NCBI RefSeq assembly: GCF_001629735.1
Contig: NZ_CP015224.1
Location: 2,666,001 to 2,730,000 of the forward strand
DNA length: 64,000 bases
Origin: Lysinibacillus sphaericus
GTDB taxonomy: Bacteria; Bacillota; Bacilli; Bacillales_A; Planococcaceae
Direction of reading: 5' to 3'
Positions 55,607 through 64,000 of this stretch are shown in pieces. Made by a program: the position numbers and the translations under genes. Within the stretch, counting starts at the first letter, position 1, and each line of letters starts with the position of its first letter. Below the pieces are notes generated by a model that saw only the letters and a list, made by a program, of their open reading frames with translations, had not been told where the DNA came from and ran no database searches.

Positions 55607-56650
55607 TTAAATAAAGAACGGTACAACATCAAGACCTGTCGTTTGTGGTAGGTCAAATTGTACATTCATATTTTGGATAGCTTGCCCTGCAGCCCCTTTG
55701 ACTAGATTGTCAATCACACTTACAATCGTGGCACGATTTGTACGAGAATCTACTTTCACCAAAATATCGCAATAATTGGACCCCTTAACACGATTAGTTC
55801 CTAAGCTAGTAGCATCTGTAACCATTCGAACAAATGGATGCTTTTCATACGTTTCCTGCAAGCAACCAACCAACTGAGCCTCTGTAACGCCTGCCATTAC
55901 TGGCGCATAGGATGTCGCTAAAATCCCTCTTGTCATAGGTACTAAATGAGTATTGAAAGTAATGTTTGTTTCAGTATGAGCAAATACGGATAATGCCTGT
56001 TCTATTTCTGGTATATGTTGATGTGTATTTACTTTATAGATAGAGAAGTTCTCATTCGCCTCGCTAAAATGAGTAGTTTGTGACGGCTTATTACCAGCTC
56101 CTGAGATGCCACTTTTCGCATCAATTACTAAAAAGCTCGGATCAATTAATCGTTCCTTCACTAGCGGTAGTAATGATAATAACACCGCTGTTGGGTAACA
56201 ACCTGGGTTAGCAATAAGAGTAGCCTGTCGAATATGCTCTGAATTCCATTCAGTTAAACCATAAACACTTTGCTGAACCGTATCAAATGGTGCTGCTTGT
56301 TTGCCATACCACGCTTCATAGCTTGCAAGATTTTTTAACCGGTAATCACCAGACAAATCTATAAATTTCGGACCCGTGTTAACCAATGATGGTAATAACT
56401 TACTTGTTACGCCAGATGGTGTACTTGTAAAAACTACATCAAATTCCGCTAAAGTATCTTCCTCTATTTTCTGTAATGGCCTATCAATAATCGTCATAAG
56501 ATGACCAAATTTTGAAGAAAAAAGAACTCCCTCCTCTGAAGAAGTAAATAACGCTAGCTGCTCTACAGCTGGATGATTATGTAAAAACCGAATAAGCTCT
56601 AGTCCACCATAACCTGTTGCTCCTACAATTCCTACTTTCAATGCACTCAC
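55607..56650 (-). CDS. argC: N-acetyl-gamma-glutamyl-phosphate reductase
   Basis: 347 residues. NADP-binding GATGYGGLELIRFL opens the protein; the catalytic Cys is in ANPGCYPTAV. GISGAGNKPSQTTHF is the family signature. First gene of argCJBD, 8 bp before the argJ extended frame and 44 bp before the argJ ATG. Confidence 0.96.
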   Translation of the reverse strand: MSALKVGIVGATGYGGLELIRFLHNHPAVEQLALFTSSEEGVLFSSKFGHLMTIIDRPLQKIEEDTLAEFDVVFTSTPSGVTSKLLPSLVNTGPKFIDLSGDYRLKNLASYEAWYGKQAAPFDTVQQSVYGLTEWNSEHIRQATLIANPGCYPTAVLLSLLPLVKERLIDPSFLVIDAKSGISGAGNKPSQTTHFSEANENFSIYKVNTHQHIPEIEQALSVFAHTETNITFNTHLVPMTRGILATSYAPVMAGVTEAQLVGCLQETYEKHPFVRMVTDATSLGTNRVKGSNYCDILVKVDSRTNRATIVSVIDNLVKGAAGQAIQNMNVQFDLPQTTGLDVVPFFI

Positions 56651-56670
56651 CTCTGAAATAAGTTAAAAAT

Positions 56671-56717
56671 AGTATACGTCTGCATAAATATTAAGTCAAC
56701 TGAATTTTTATTTAATT
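56671..56717 (-). promoter_or_regulatory. argC promoter with ARG-box-like operator
   Basis: On the minus strand TTGACT (56699-56694), a 17-bp spacer and TATACT (56676-56671). Immediately upstream AATTAAATAAAAATTCAG (56717-56700) resembles the ArgR/AhrC box, and TATTTATGCA-type sequence lies within the spacer. Arginine-dependent repression is therefore likely. Confidence 0.75.
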
Positions 56718-56780
56718 CTATATTTTTTACGCATTTAAATACTTCTCGTTAATACAGCTCTTAAGCATTGTAAATGCAGA

Positions 56781-56833
56781 AAAAAGAAGGTAAGCATTCA
56801 CTCGATTGATGAAAGAATGCTTGCCTTCTTTTT
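56781..56833 (-). terminator. Terminator of acsA
   Basis: AAGAAGGCAAGCATTC / GAATGCTTACCTTCTT stem, minus strand, with A/T tails. Confidence 0.85.
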
Positions 56834-56875
56834 ATGCATATGTTGTATAAATATCAATTGATGTTCTTTACTTTA

Positions 56876-58603
56876 TCAGTCTTCCATCGTCGATAGGTCA
56901 CCCGTAGGTAAATTTAACTCCCATGCCTTCAATACACGACGCATAATCTTACCACTGCGTGTTTTTGGTAGTTTTTCCTTAAAATCAATTTCACGTGGTG
57001 CTGCATGAGCCGATAACCCTTTTTTAACAAAATCTCTTATATCCTCAATTAATCGTTCGGAAGGTTCTACTCCTTCTCGTAAGGATACAAAGGCTTTGAT
57101 GATTTCCCCTCGTACTGGGTCTGGTTTTCCAATGACTCCTGCTTCAACAATATCTGGATGCTCCAATAACTTGCTTTCCACTTCGAATGGTCCCACACGC
57201 TCTCCGGCCGTCATAATGACATCATCCACTCGACCTTGGAACCAGAAGTATCCGTCATCATCCATATAGGCAGAATCTCCAGATACATACCATTTCCCTT
57301 TTAAGAAATAAGATTCATAGCGCTCTGGATTGCCCCAAATTTGACGCATCATAGCTGGCCACCCCCGTTGAATAGCTAAATTCCCCATTGTAAACGGTGG
57401 TACTTCGTTGCCAGCATCATCTACAATCGTCGCATGAATACCTGGAAGTGGTTTTCCCATTGAGCCTGGCTTAATATCCATCGAAGGATAATTACAAATC
57501 ATATGCGCTCCTGTTTCTGTCATCCACCATGTATCATGGATTCGATGACCCAATTCTTCTACTCCCCAGCGAATCACTTCGGGGTTCAATGGTTCACCGA
57601 CAGATAGCACATGACGCAAAGATGATAGATCATAGCACTCAAGCAAGCCACTCCCTGCCCCCATCAGCATACGGAATGCAGTTGGTGCACTATACCATAC
57701 CGTAACACCATAATCTTCAATGGCTTGATACCATGCCTGCGGTGAGAATCTTCCCCCAACAATCACCATTGTTACCCCATTTAACCATGGACCAAAAATA
57801 CCATAGGCTGTTCCTGTCACCCATCCTGGATCAGCAGTACACCAATAAATATCATCTTCACGTAAATCAAGAACCCATTGCGTAGATTGGTATTGTTGAA
57901 GCATTGCATAATGAACATGTAGCACTCCTTTTGGCGCACCAGTTGATCCAGAAGTATAGTGAAGAATCATCCCATCTTCCTGATCTACCCACTCTATATC
58001 AAATTGAGCTGAAGCCCTTTTTAATCGTTGATTAAAGTCTAGAATTTGTAATGTTTCTTCAATATCTTCACCTATTAAAAGGACATGCTCTAGGTGAGGT
58101 AATTTAGCTATAGGTACACGTTCAAGTAACGCCGGTGTCGTAACCAATACTTTTGCCTCACTATCTGCTAGCCGATCATACACAGCACCTTCCATAAAAG
58201 CTTCAAATAATGGTCCAACAATAACACCCATTTTCAACGCACCTAATAATGAAAAATAGAGCTCAGGCGACCGTGGCATAAAAATAAATAAACGATCACC
58301 TTTTTGTAGATTAGTAGCTGTTTTAAGAACGTTAGCAGCCTTGTTTGTTAACCTTTTCATTTCATTAAATGAATACGCCTCTTTCCGTTTACCATCATTA
58401 AAATAAAGAGCAACTTTATTTTTACGATGTGTTTCAGTATGGCGATCGATTGCCTCATACGCCATATTCACTAAACCTGTCTCGTACCAACTAAATGCTT
58501 TTTCTGTATCAGCCCAATTATGAGACTTTGCCACTTCTTCATAATTCATTAACTGGTGCTGACCAGCTAAAGCCGCTAACTTCTCCTTCATTTTCATCCC
58601 CAT
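56876..58603 (-). CDS. acsA: Acetyl-CoA synthetase
   Basis: 575 residues, the shorter Bacillus AcsA form. P-loop LHYTSGSTGAPKGVLH, WWMTETGAHM (A5), SGDSAYMDDDGYFWFQGR and the C-terminal acetylatable lysine in PKTRSGKIMRRVL. Converts acetate, ATP and CoA to acetyl-CoA. Divergent from acuABC, which controls this lysine by acetylation/deacetylation. Start after AAAGGGG. Confidence 0.95.
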   Translation of the reverse strand: MGMKMKEKLAALAGQHQLMNYEEVAKSHNWADTEKAFSWYETGLVNMAYEAIDRHTETHRKNKVALYFNDGKRKEAYSFNEMKRLTNKAANVLKTATNLQKGDRLFIFMPRSPELYFSLLGALKMGVIVGPLFEAFMEGAVYDRLADSEAKVLVTTPALLERVPIAKLPHLEHVLLIGEDIEETLQILDFNQRLKRASAQFDIEWVDQEDGMILHYTSGSTGAPKGVLHVHYAMLQQYQSTQWVLDLREDDIYWCTADPGWVTGTAYGIFGPWLNGVTMVIVGGRFSPQAWYQAIEDYGVTVWYSAPTAFRMLMGAGSGLLECYDLSSLRHVLSVGEPLNPEVIRWGVEELGHRIHDTWWMTETGAHMICNYPSMDIKPGSMGKPLPGIHATIVDDAGNEVPPFTMGNLAIQRGWPAMMRQIWGNPERYESYFLKGKWYVSGDSAYMDDDGYFWFQGRVDDVIMTAGERVGPFEVESKLLEHPDIVEAGVIGKPDPVRGEIIKAFVSLREGVEPSERLIEDIRDFVKKGLSAHAAPREIDFKEKLPKTRSGKIMRRVLKAWELNLPTGDLSTMED

Positions 58604-58933
58604 GAAACTACCCCTTTCTTTACGTTTGCTTCAAACTGTTCATTTGCTATTTTCAACAATCCCCTCTGCTGAAATAATAAATTTACGTTCTAAGCAACAT
58701 ATTTACCTAGCTTTTGTTATATAACAGTTTACCGCATCAGAAATGTCATAACTCTTAATTACGCTACTTTTATCTGTTAAATAACAGAAGCGATATATTA
58801 TATTTTACACGAATCCAAGGGGATTGTCTTAATATTTTCACTTTTCCAAAAATACAGGTATATTTTGCAAAAATAAGCGTTTTTACGCACGAAATCAGCT
58901 ATAATGGAATTATTAAACTCAGGTGGTGTCATT
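58604..58933. promoter_or_regulatory. acsA/acuABC divergent regulatory region
   Basis: 330 bp of AT-rich DNA holding both promoters. A cre-like sequence, AATAAGCGTTTTTA at 58872-58885, matches the CcpA consensus only partly (about 11 of 14). In B. subtilis this region is CcpA-controlled. TATAAT at 58899-58904 is a candidate -10 for acuA. Confidence 0.45.
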
Positions 58934-59566
58934 ATGGAACATAAAAAAACTTTTTTTTCTGTCAAAAGGGAAACTAAGCATGGTACTGTGTATGTGGAAG
59001 GACCTGTGCCTCCAGAAAAATTAGCTACATATTCTTTCCATGAAGGCTTGGTTGCCTTTAGACCTCCAAAACAGCAACAACAAGCTATTATTGAAATTGC
59101 GGGGCTTCCTGAAGGACGTATAGTTATTATTCGAAACGAAGATATTATTGTAGGCTATGTGACCTATCTTTATCCTGATCCACTTGAACGATGGGCAGAG
59201 GATCGAATCGATGACATGATTGAATTAGGTGCCATTGAAGTGATTCCTGACTATCGCGGAACAGGTTCAGGAAAGGCATTACTAGCCGTTTCATTTATGG
59301 GTGATGAAATGGAGGATTATCTGGTGATAACTACCGAATATTATTGGCATTGGGATTTAAAGGGGACCGGCTTAAATGTTTGGGACTACCGCAAAATGAT
59401 GGAGAAGATGATGAGCTCTGTCGGATTTGAATATTTTGCTACGGATGATCCAGAAATTACATCACACCCAGCTAATTGTTTAATGGCGCGCGAAGGTAAG
59501 CGCGTGCCTCCTGAGACCATCGAAAGATTTGATAGACTTCGTTTTAGAAATCGTTTCATGTATTAA
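58934..59566 (+). CDS. acuA: Protein acetyltransferase AcuA
   Basis: 210 residues from ATG 58934 (MEHKKTFFSVKRE) after CAGGTGG; this gives exactly the B. subtilis AcuA length. GNAT domain with ELGAIEVIPDYRGTGSGKALL, and the AcuA-specific TTEYYWHWDLKG. Acetylates and inactivates AcsA. First gene of acuABC. Confidence 0.95.
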   Translation: MEHKKTFFSVKRETKHGTVYVEGPVPPEKLATYSFHEGLVAFRPPKQQQQAIIEIAGLPEGRIVIIRNEDIIVGYVTYLYPDPLERWAEDRIDDMIELGAIEVIPDYRGTGSGKALLAVSFMGDEMEDYLVITTEYYWHWDLKGTGLNVWDYRKMMEKMMSSVGFEYFATDDPEITSHPANCLMAREGKRVPPETIERFDRLRFRNRFMY

Positions 59567-59590
59567 AACCAATGCAAAGGGGATACGTAT

Positions 59591-60238
59591 ATGATCGTAG
59601 AAGAAATTATGAATGAAGAACCTTACACATTAGCTCCTACCAATACCGTGTTGGAGGCACTAAAGCTAATGCGTGACAAAAAAGTTCGCCATTTACCTGT
59701 TATAGATGAGGAACGTCACGTTATAGGAGTGATTACAGAACGAGACATTAAAGAAGTTTTGCCCTCCTCTTTACAAGATGAACCTAATTCTCCTGTTTTT
59801 CATGCAAAAGTAGAAGAAATAATGGTCAAAGATCCGCTTGTTGGTCATCCACTTGATTTTGTTGAAGAAGTCGCTCTTACCTTCTATGAATCTAAAGTAG
59901 GGTGTTTACCTATTGTCTCTGGAGGGAAATTAGTAGGAATTGTTACTACAACGGATTTACTCTATACATATATAGAGCTGACCGGCGGAACGGAACCTGG
60001 CTCAAAAATTGAAATTCGAGTAGCTGACACGCCAGGTGTTTTATTTGAAATAACAAAGATATTTCATCATCATCATGCCAATGTCCAAAGCGTCTTAGTT
60101 TATCCTGATTCTGAAAATACGCAAAATAAAATTTTAAGCGTCCGAGTAAAAACACTGAATCCTTTAGCTATGATTCAAGACCTTCGCAAAGAAGGCTTTG
60201 ATGTACTATGGCCTAATTTGCCAGGTGTTTCGTTATAA
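59591..60238 (+). CDS. acuB: CBS-ACT protein AcuB
   Basis: 215 residues: two CBS domains (about 1-60 and 75-135; MRDKKVRHLPVIDE, ESKVGCLPIVSGGKLVGIVT) and a C-terminal ACT-like domain (about 138-215). Likely an adenylate-binding regulator in acetoin/acetate metabolism; its molecular role is not settled. Its stop overlaps the acuC start. Confidence 0.94.
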   Translation: MIVEEIMNEEPYTLAPTNTVLEALKLMRDKKVRHLPVIDEERHVIGVITERDIKEVLPSSLQDEPNSPVFHAKVEEIMVKDPLVGHPLDFVEEVALTFYESKVGCLPIVSGGKLVGIVTTTDLLYTYIELTGGTEPGSKIEIRVADTPGVLFEITKIFHHHHANVQSVLVYPDSENTQNKILSVRVKTLNPLAMIQDLRKEGFDVLWPNLPGVSL

Positions 60239-61398
60239 TGAAAAAGGCTGTATTCATTTACTCGCCAGAACAACTCGGATATAAATTTTCAGATTCACAT
60301 CCTTTTAATCATAAACGCTTGACGCTAACGATGGATTTACTAAAAAATATAGATGGACTTGATGATGTAGACATTATTCCCGCTCGTGTTGCAACAGAAG
60401 AGGAGCTACTGCTTGCCCATGACCCTAAGTATATTGATATTGTGAAGAGGGCAGGTCATGGTGAATTATCGGTAGCCCAATGTGAAAGCTATGGTATCGG
60501 CACTGAAGACACACCGATTTTTGAAAATATGCATGAAGCAAGTGCCCAACTAGTCGGTGGGACGTTAACTGCCGTTGATTATGTAATGGAAGGTAAAGCT
60601 GAGCATGCTCTCAATCTTGGAGGAGGGCTACATCACGGTTTTCGTGGTCGCGCATCAGGATTTTGTATTTACAATGATAGTACGGTTGCGATTCGATATT
60701 TACAGGAAAAATATAATGCCCGTGTACTATATGTTGATACAGACGCACATCATGGGGACGGAGTACAATGGAGCTTTTACGAGGACCCAAATGTTTGTAC
60801 ATTGTCTATTCACGAAACAGGACGCTATCTATTTCCTGGAACTGGAAATATTACCGAAAGAGGCAACGGACAAGGATATGGTACCTCCTTTAATTTCCCT
60901 ATGGATGCTTTTACAGAGGATGAAAGTTTCCTAGAAATCTATGAACAATCCATGAGAGAGGTTTTCGAATATTTCAAGCCAGATGTTGTACTCACACAAA
61001 ATGGAGCAGATGCCCATTTTTTTGATCCTTTGACACACCTTCATGGCACAATGAATATATATCGTGAAATCCCAAAGCTCGCACATCAATTAGCCCATGA
61101 ATATTGCGATGGTAAGTGGATTGCAGTGGGTGGAGGAGGCTATGATATATGGCGAGTAGTTCCACGTGCTTGGTCCCTACTTTGGTTAGAAATGACTGAC
61201 CAAGCGTTACCAACTGGACCTCTCCCACAGGCATGGCTTGACCAATGGCAACCCGAAGCTCCCGTACCTTTTATTCCAACTTGGGAGGACCCAATTCCTC
61301 TGTATGAGCCCATTCCAAGGAAGGCAGAAATAGAGGAAAAAAATGCTCAAATGTTAGCAAAAGCACTACACCTTATTCGAAATGAAAAACGAGATTAG
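60238..61398 (+). CDS. acuC: Protein deacetylase AcuC
   Basis: 386-residue class I-type HDAC-fold enzyme: LGGGLHHGFRGRASGFCIYN, DTDAHHGDGVQWSFY with the zinc Asp/His ligands, and a late GGGGYD loop. Deacetylates and reactivates AcsA. Translationally coupled to acuB by an A-overlap (TAATG). Confidence 0.95.
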   Translation: MKKAVFIYSPEQLGYKFSDSHPFNHKRLTLTMDLLKNIDGLDDVDIIPARVATEEELLLAHDPKYIDIVKRAGHGELSVAQCESYGIGTEDTPIFENMHEASAQLVGGTLTAVDYVMEGKAEHALNLGGGLHHGFRGRASGFCIYNDSTVAIRYLQEKYNARVLYVDTDAHHGDGVQWSFYEDPNVCTLSIHETGRYLFPGTGNITERGNGQGYGTSFNFPMDAFTEDESFLEIYEQSMREVFEYFKPDVVLTQNGADAHFFDPLTHLHGTMNIYREIPKLAHQLAHEYCDGKWIAVGGGGYDIWRVVPRAWSLLWLEMTDQALPTGPLPQAWLDQWQPEAPVPFIPTWEDPIPLYEPIPRKAEIEEKNAQMLAKALHLIRNEKRD

Positions 61399-61405
61399 CA
61401 CTTTT

Positions 61406-61430
61406 CCTCACGATTTTCGTGGGGTTTTTT
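61406..61430 (+). terminator. Terminator of acuABC
   Basis: CCTCACGA / TCGTGGGG stem followed by T6. Confidence 0.8.
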
Positions 61431-61500
61431 CATTGGTTTGCAGCCAGATCTCCCTGCTTTGGTCATTTTATCATGCCTCTTTCCCGCTCCATTTTAAATT

Positions 61501-61537
61501 AAAAAACACGCAAATCCTTGATAAGATTTACGTGTTC
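61501..61537 (-). terminator. Terminator of ccpA
   Basis: AACACGTAAATCTT / AAGGATTTGCGTGTT stem followed by T6 on the minus strand. Confidence 0.85.
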
Positions 61538-61544
61538 CTACTTA

Positions 61545-62549
61545 TTATTTACTTTTAACAGATTGTCGATGTTCAATACGATGTGGTAAAATCACTGCCT
61601 CATCCTCGACAGGCTCCTTACTCATCAATTTAGTAAGTAAGCGCATAGCAACAGCACCAATGTCGTACAGGGGTAATGCAACACTTGTTAGTTGTGGACG
61701 AACCATTCGTGCTAGCTTAGAATTCTCAAAGCTAATTACTTCGATATCCTCTGGAACATTTTTACCAGCATCTTGTGCACCATGAATTAAACCAATTGCC
61801 AATTCATCACTACCCGCAAAATAGGCTGTAGGTGGCTGCTCAAGCACTGATAAAATCTCCCAAGCTTCTAAGCCCATGTCATAGCTTGATTCTTCAGCAG
61901 CAATTAATGCTTCATCTATTGGCAAGCCAGCATCCTGTAATGCTTTCTTATAGGCTGCTAGCTTGAATTTTCCGTTAATTGTATACGAAAGTGGACCTGT
62001 TACGAAGCCAATGCGCGTATGTCCATTTTGAATGAGTAAAGATATCGCTTCATAAGCCGCTTGGAAATAGTCTATATTGACCGTAGCTATTGTTTGCGAT
62101 TCATCTACAGAGCCTGCTAGTACAATCGGGACTGGTGAATGATCCATTGTTTGTTGCATCTTTTCTGTTACTTCATCACTCATCATCACAATACCATCTA
62201 CTTGTTTCCCAAGCATAGTATCAAGTAACTGTAACTCTTTATCTTCATGTTGATCTGAGTTGGCTAAAATAATATTATAACGGTACATTGTGGCTATATC
62301 CTCTACACCACGAGCCAGCTCTGCATAAACATTGTTTGCAATATCTGGGATAATCACGCCAACTGTTGTTGTTTTCTTACTTGCTAATCCACGCGCTACT
62401 GCGTTTGGACGGTATTCCAATCGTTCAATTACTTCTAGTACTTTTTTTCGTGTTGCTGGTTTTACGTTTTGATTGCCATTGACTACACGAGAGACGGTTG
62501 CCATAGAAACATTTGCTTCTCTTGCAACATCATAAATTGTAACAGTCAT
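61545..62549 (-). CDS. ccpA: Catabolite control protein A
   Basis: 334-residue LacI-family regulator. HTH at 1-60 ([20 protein letters not shown], hinge [13 protein letters not shown]) and a periplasmic-binding-like core that contacts HPr-Ser-P. Global carbon catabolite regulator binding cre sites. Downstream of aroA as in B. subtilis, though with a terminator between them here. Confidence 0.94.
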   Translation of the reverse strand: MTVTIYDVAREANVSMATVSRVVNGNQNVKPATRKKVLEVIERLEYRPNAVARGLASKKTTTVGVIIPDIANNVYAELARGVEDIATMYRYNIILANSDQHEDKELQLLDTMLGKQVDGIVMMSDEVTEKMQQTMDHSPVPIVLAGSVDESQTIATVNIDYFQAAYEAISLLIQNGHTRIGFVTGPLSYTINGKFKLAAYKKALQDAGLPIDEALIAAEESSYDMGLEAWEILSVLEQPPTAYFAGSDELAIGLIHGAQDAGKNVPEDIEVISFENSKLARMVRPQLTSVALPLYDIGAVAMRLLTKLMSKEPVEDEAVILPHRIEHRQSVKSK

Positions 62550-62677
62550 CGTACGTGCCTCCCTTTTTTCCTATTATAGCCTTATCATACGATAATTTTC
62601 ATATTACTTTCAAGAAGAACTACGTAAAAACCAAGTACTAATAGTCCTATTCTAGACATTATTTTGTCACGATATAA

Positions 62678-62710
62678 CAAACACCGCCTGCTAAAGTAAG
62701 CAAGCGGTGT
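62678..62710 (-). terminator. Terminator between aroA and ccpA
   Basis: ACACCGCTTGCTTA / TAGCAGGCGGTGTTTGTT hairpin on the minus strand. Confidence 0.8.
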
Positions 62711-62723
62711 GTGCTGTTAACAA

Positions 62724-63809
62724 TTAAGCATGAATTTCATGATTTTTCATGAATTTTTGTATTGTTTCATAGAATGCATCGAATGTTGGGATGTCCATTT
62801 GTTGTTGTGAATCAGAAAGTGCTACAGATGGATCTGGATGTACTTCTGCCATGACACCATCAGCACCGATTGCAATGGCTGCTTTGGCACATGGTAACAA
62901 TAAATCACGACGACCTGTTGAGTGTGTTACATCTACGAATACTGGCAAATGCGTTTCTTGTTTTAACACTGGTACAGCAGAAATATCTAACGTATTACGA
63001 GTTGCTTTTTCATAAGTACGAATACCACGTTCACAAAGGATAATATTTTCATTTCCTTTAGACATAATGTATTCTGCTGCATGGATGAACTCATCAATTG
63101 TTGCAGCTAAACCTCGTTTTAGTAGGACTGGTTTATTAGTTGCACCTGCTGCTTTTAATAATTCAAAGTTTTGCATATTTCGTGCCCCGATTTGAATCAC
63201 ATCAATATAATCTAAGGCTTCCTCTAAATGACCTGGTGTCACAATTTCTGTAATCACACCTAAACCATATTCCTCAGACACACGTTTTAAAATTTTTAAA
63301 CCCTCTAATCCAAGACCTTGGAAGTCGTATGGAGAAGTACGTGGCTTATAGGCACCACCACGGATTAGCTTTTCACCTTTTGCTTTAATAGAAGCCGCTA
63401 CTGCAGCTACTTGTTCATAAGATTCAACAGCACAAGGACCAAATACGAAAGATGGCTTCCCTTGACCAATTAACTCACCATTGATATTAATAACTGTATC
63501 TTCGGATTTTTTCTTACGAGATACAAGTAATTCTTTCTTTTTATCAGCTTCAAGCTGCTTTAAAGCTGTTTTAAAGATTTGTTTAAATATATAGTCTACC
63601 GTCATTTGGTTTAATGGACCTTGGTTGTGTTCTTTAATAAGATCAAGCATGTGTCTTTCACGCAGTGGATCATAGCGATTTACACCTTGTTTTTCTTTAA
63701 TTTTACCGATTTCATCAACTACAGCTGCACGTTCGTTAATAAGACGAAGAATTTCTAAGTTTAATTCGTCGATTTGGCTACGTAAGCTTTCTAAATCTTT
63801 TTGGCTCAT
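62724..63809 (-). CDS. aroA: Bifunctional DAHP synthase/chorismate mutase
   Basis: 361 residues. The N-terminal AroQ-type chorismate mutase (1-90; [20 protein letters not shown]) is fused to a type Iβ DAHP synthase ([46 protein letters not shown]). First step of the shikimate pathway; the mutase domain confers prephenate/chorismate feedback in Bacillus. The B. subtilis gene is named aroA (aroG in some schemes). Confidence 0.95.
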   Translation of the reverse strand: MSQKDLESLRSQIDELNLEILRLINERAAVVDEIGKIKEKQGVNRYDPLRERHMLDLIKEHNQGPLNQMTVDYIFKQIFKTALKQLEADKKKELLVSRKKKSEDTVININGELIGQGKPSFVFGPCAVESYEQVAAVAASIKAKGEKLIRGGAYKPRTSPYDFQGLGLEGLKILKRVSEEYGLGVITEIVTPGHLEEALDYIDVIQIGARNMQNFELLKAAGATNKPVLLKRGLAATIDEFIHAAEYIMSKGNENIILCERGIRTYEKATRNTLDISAVPVLKQETHLPVFVDVTHSTGRRDLLLPCAKAAIAIGADGVMAEVHPDPSVALSDSQQQMDIPTFDAFYETIQKFMKNHEIHA

Positions 63810-63983
63810 GCTTTCTTGCTCCTCTCCTCATGACAGACACTTTCAGAACTCTGAAATGTATGTTACATTTTTAGATAATAGCAATATTATAATCAATGTT
63901 GTTCAGAATGTCACGCATTTTTAATTTAGCGCTTCAACTCGCTAAATTGAAATTGAGATATAACGCGAAAGGAAGCGATTACA

Positions 63984-64000
63984 TTGAGTTCTAAATTATT
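63984..64000 (+). CDS. Possible start of a rightward gene, cut by the window end
   Basis: GAAAGGAAG at 63967-63975 precedes TTG 63984 (MSSKL...). Only five codons are visible, so identity and even reality are uncertain. Confidence 0.25.

Overview
The window is AT-rich, densely coded chromosomal DNA from a spore-forming member of the Bacillales. It carries an alpha/beta-type small acid-soluble spore protein, EzrA, CcpA, AcuABC, a T-box, and a gene order (ezrA-nifZ-thiI-ssp-mbcS; msrC-dgcP-rpsD; acsA/acuABC; aroA-ccpA) like that around the Bacillus subtilis ytx/acu region. Lysinibacillus or a close relative is my best guess; this is inference from gene content, not a database match.

Layout. 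1-21.3 kb is core: a UPF0173 hydrolase (cut by the window edge), an M24 peptidase, alanine dehydrogenase, a universal stress protein, a YtxK-like methyltransferase, thiol peroxidase, the sppA/RDD pair, an MbcS-like acyl-CoA synthetase, a TPP-riboswitch-controlled thiMDE operon, ssp, thiI-nifZ, a GNAT protein, ezrA, hisJ, msrC, a GAF-GGDEF protein and rpsD with its promoter and leader.

21.3-36.16 kb is a 14.86-kb integrated element bounded by a 15-bp direct repeat (21303-21317 and 36145-36159) that coincides with the last codons and stop of rpsD. It has the plan of a phage-inducible chromosomal island (PICI). A tyrosine integrase and an HTH repressor without a visible peptidase domain read one way. 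Divergent from them are a Cro-like HTH, an excisionase/DUF771-like protein, a primase-helicase replicase, an iteron-rich putative origin just 3' of the replicase, two sigma-region-4-like regulators, a Com-like zinc finger and a single-gene fusion of HK97 prohead protease with major capsid protein. No terminase, portal, tail, holin or lysin gene is present. The attL-proximal third is cargo: a HEPN-motif protein, a zinc-ribbon protein, a two-gene unit of unknown function, and a second small regulatory module with tandem operator-like repeats. An 18-bp sequence recurs at the attL end, upstream of the replicase and upstream of the integrase. This island is the most interesting part of the window.

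36.2-44.4 kb is a patchy accessory region: the displaced rpsD terminator, an orphan toxin-domain/immunity-like pair, a frameshifted small gene, an IS3-type OrfA remnant, a chemoreceptor, an ATP-grasp protein, an SDR/HxlR divergent pair, and a 1.5-kb decayed stretch with an ABC-ATPase pseudogene.

44.4-64 kb is core again: an iron-type alcohol dehydrogenase, a BtuF-like protein, tyrS under a T-box, a class A PBP with a Gly/Asn/Ser repeat tail, an epimerase, the argCJBD operon with promoter and ARG-box-like site, acsA divergent from acuABC, then aroA and ccpA. Acetyl-CoA synthetase and its acetyltransferase/deacetylase control genes sit beside the carbon-catabolite regulator, as in B. subtilis.
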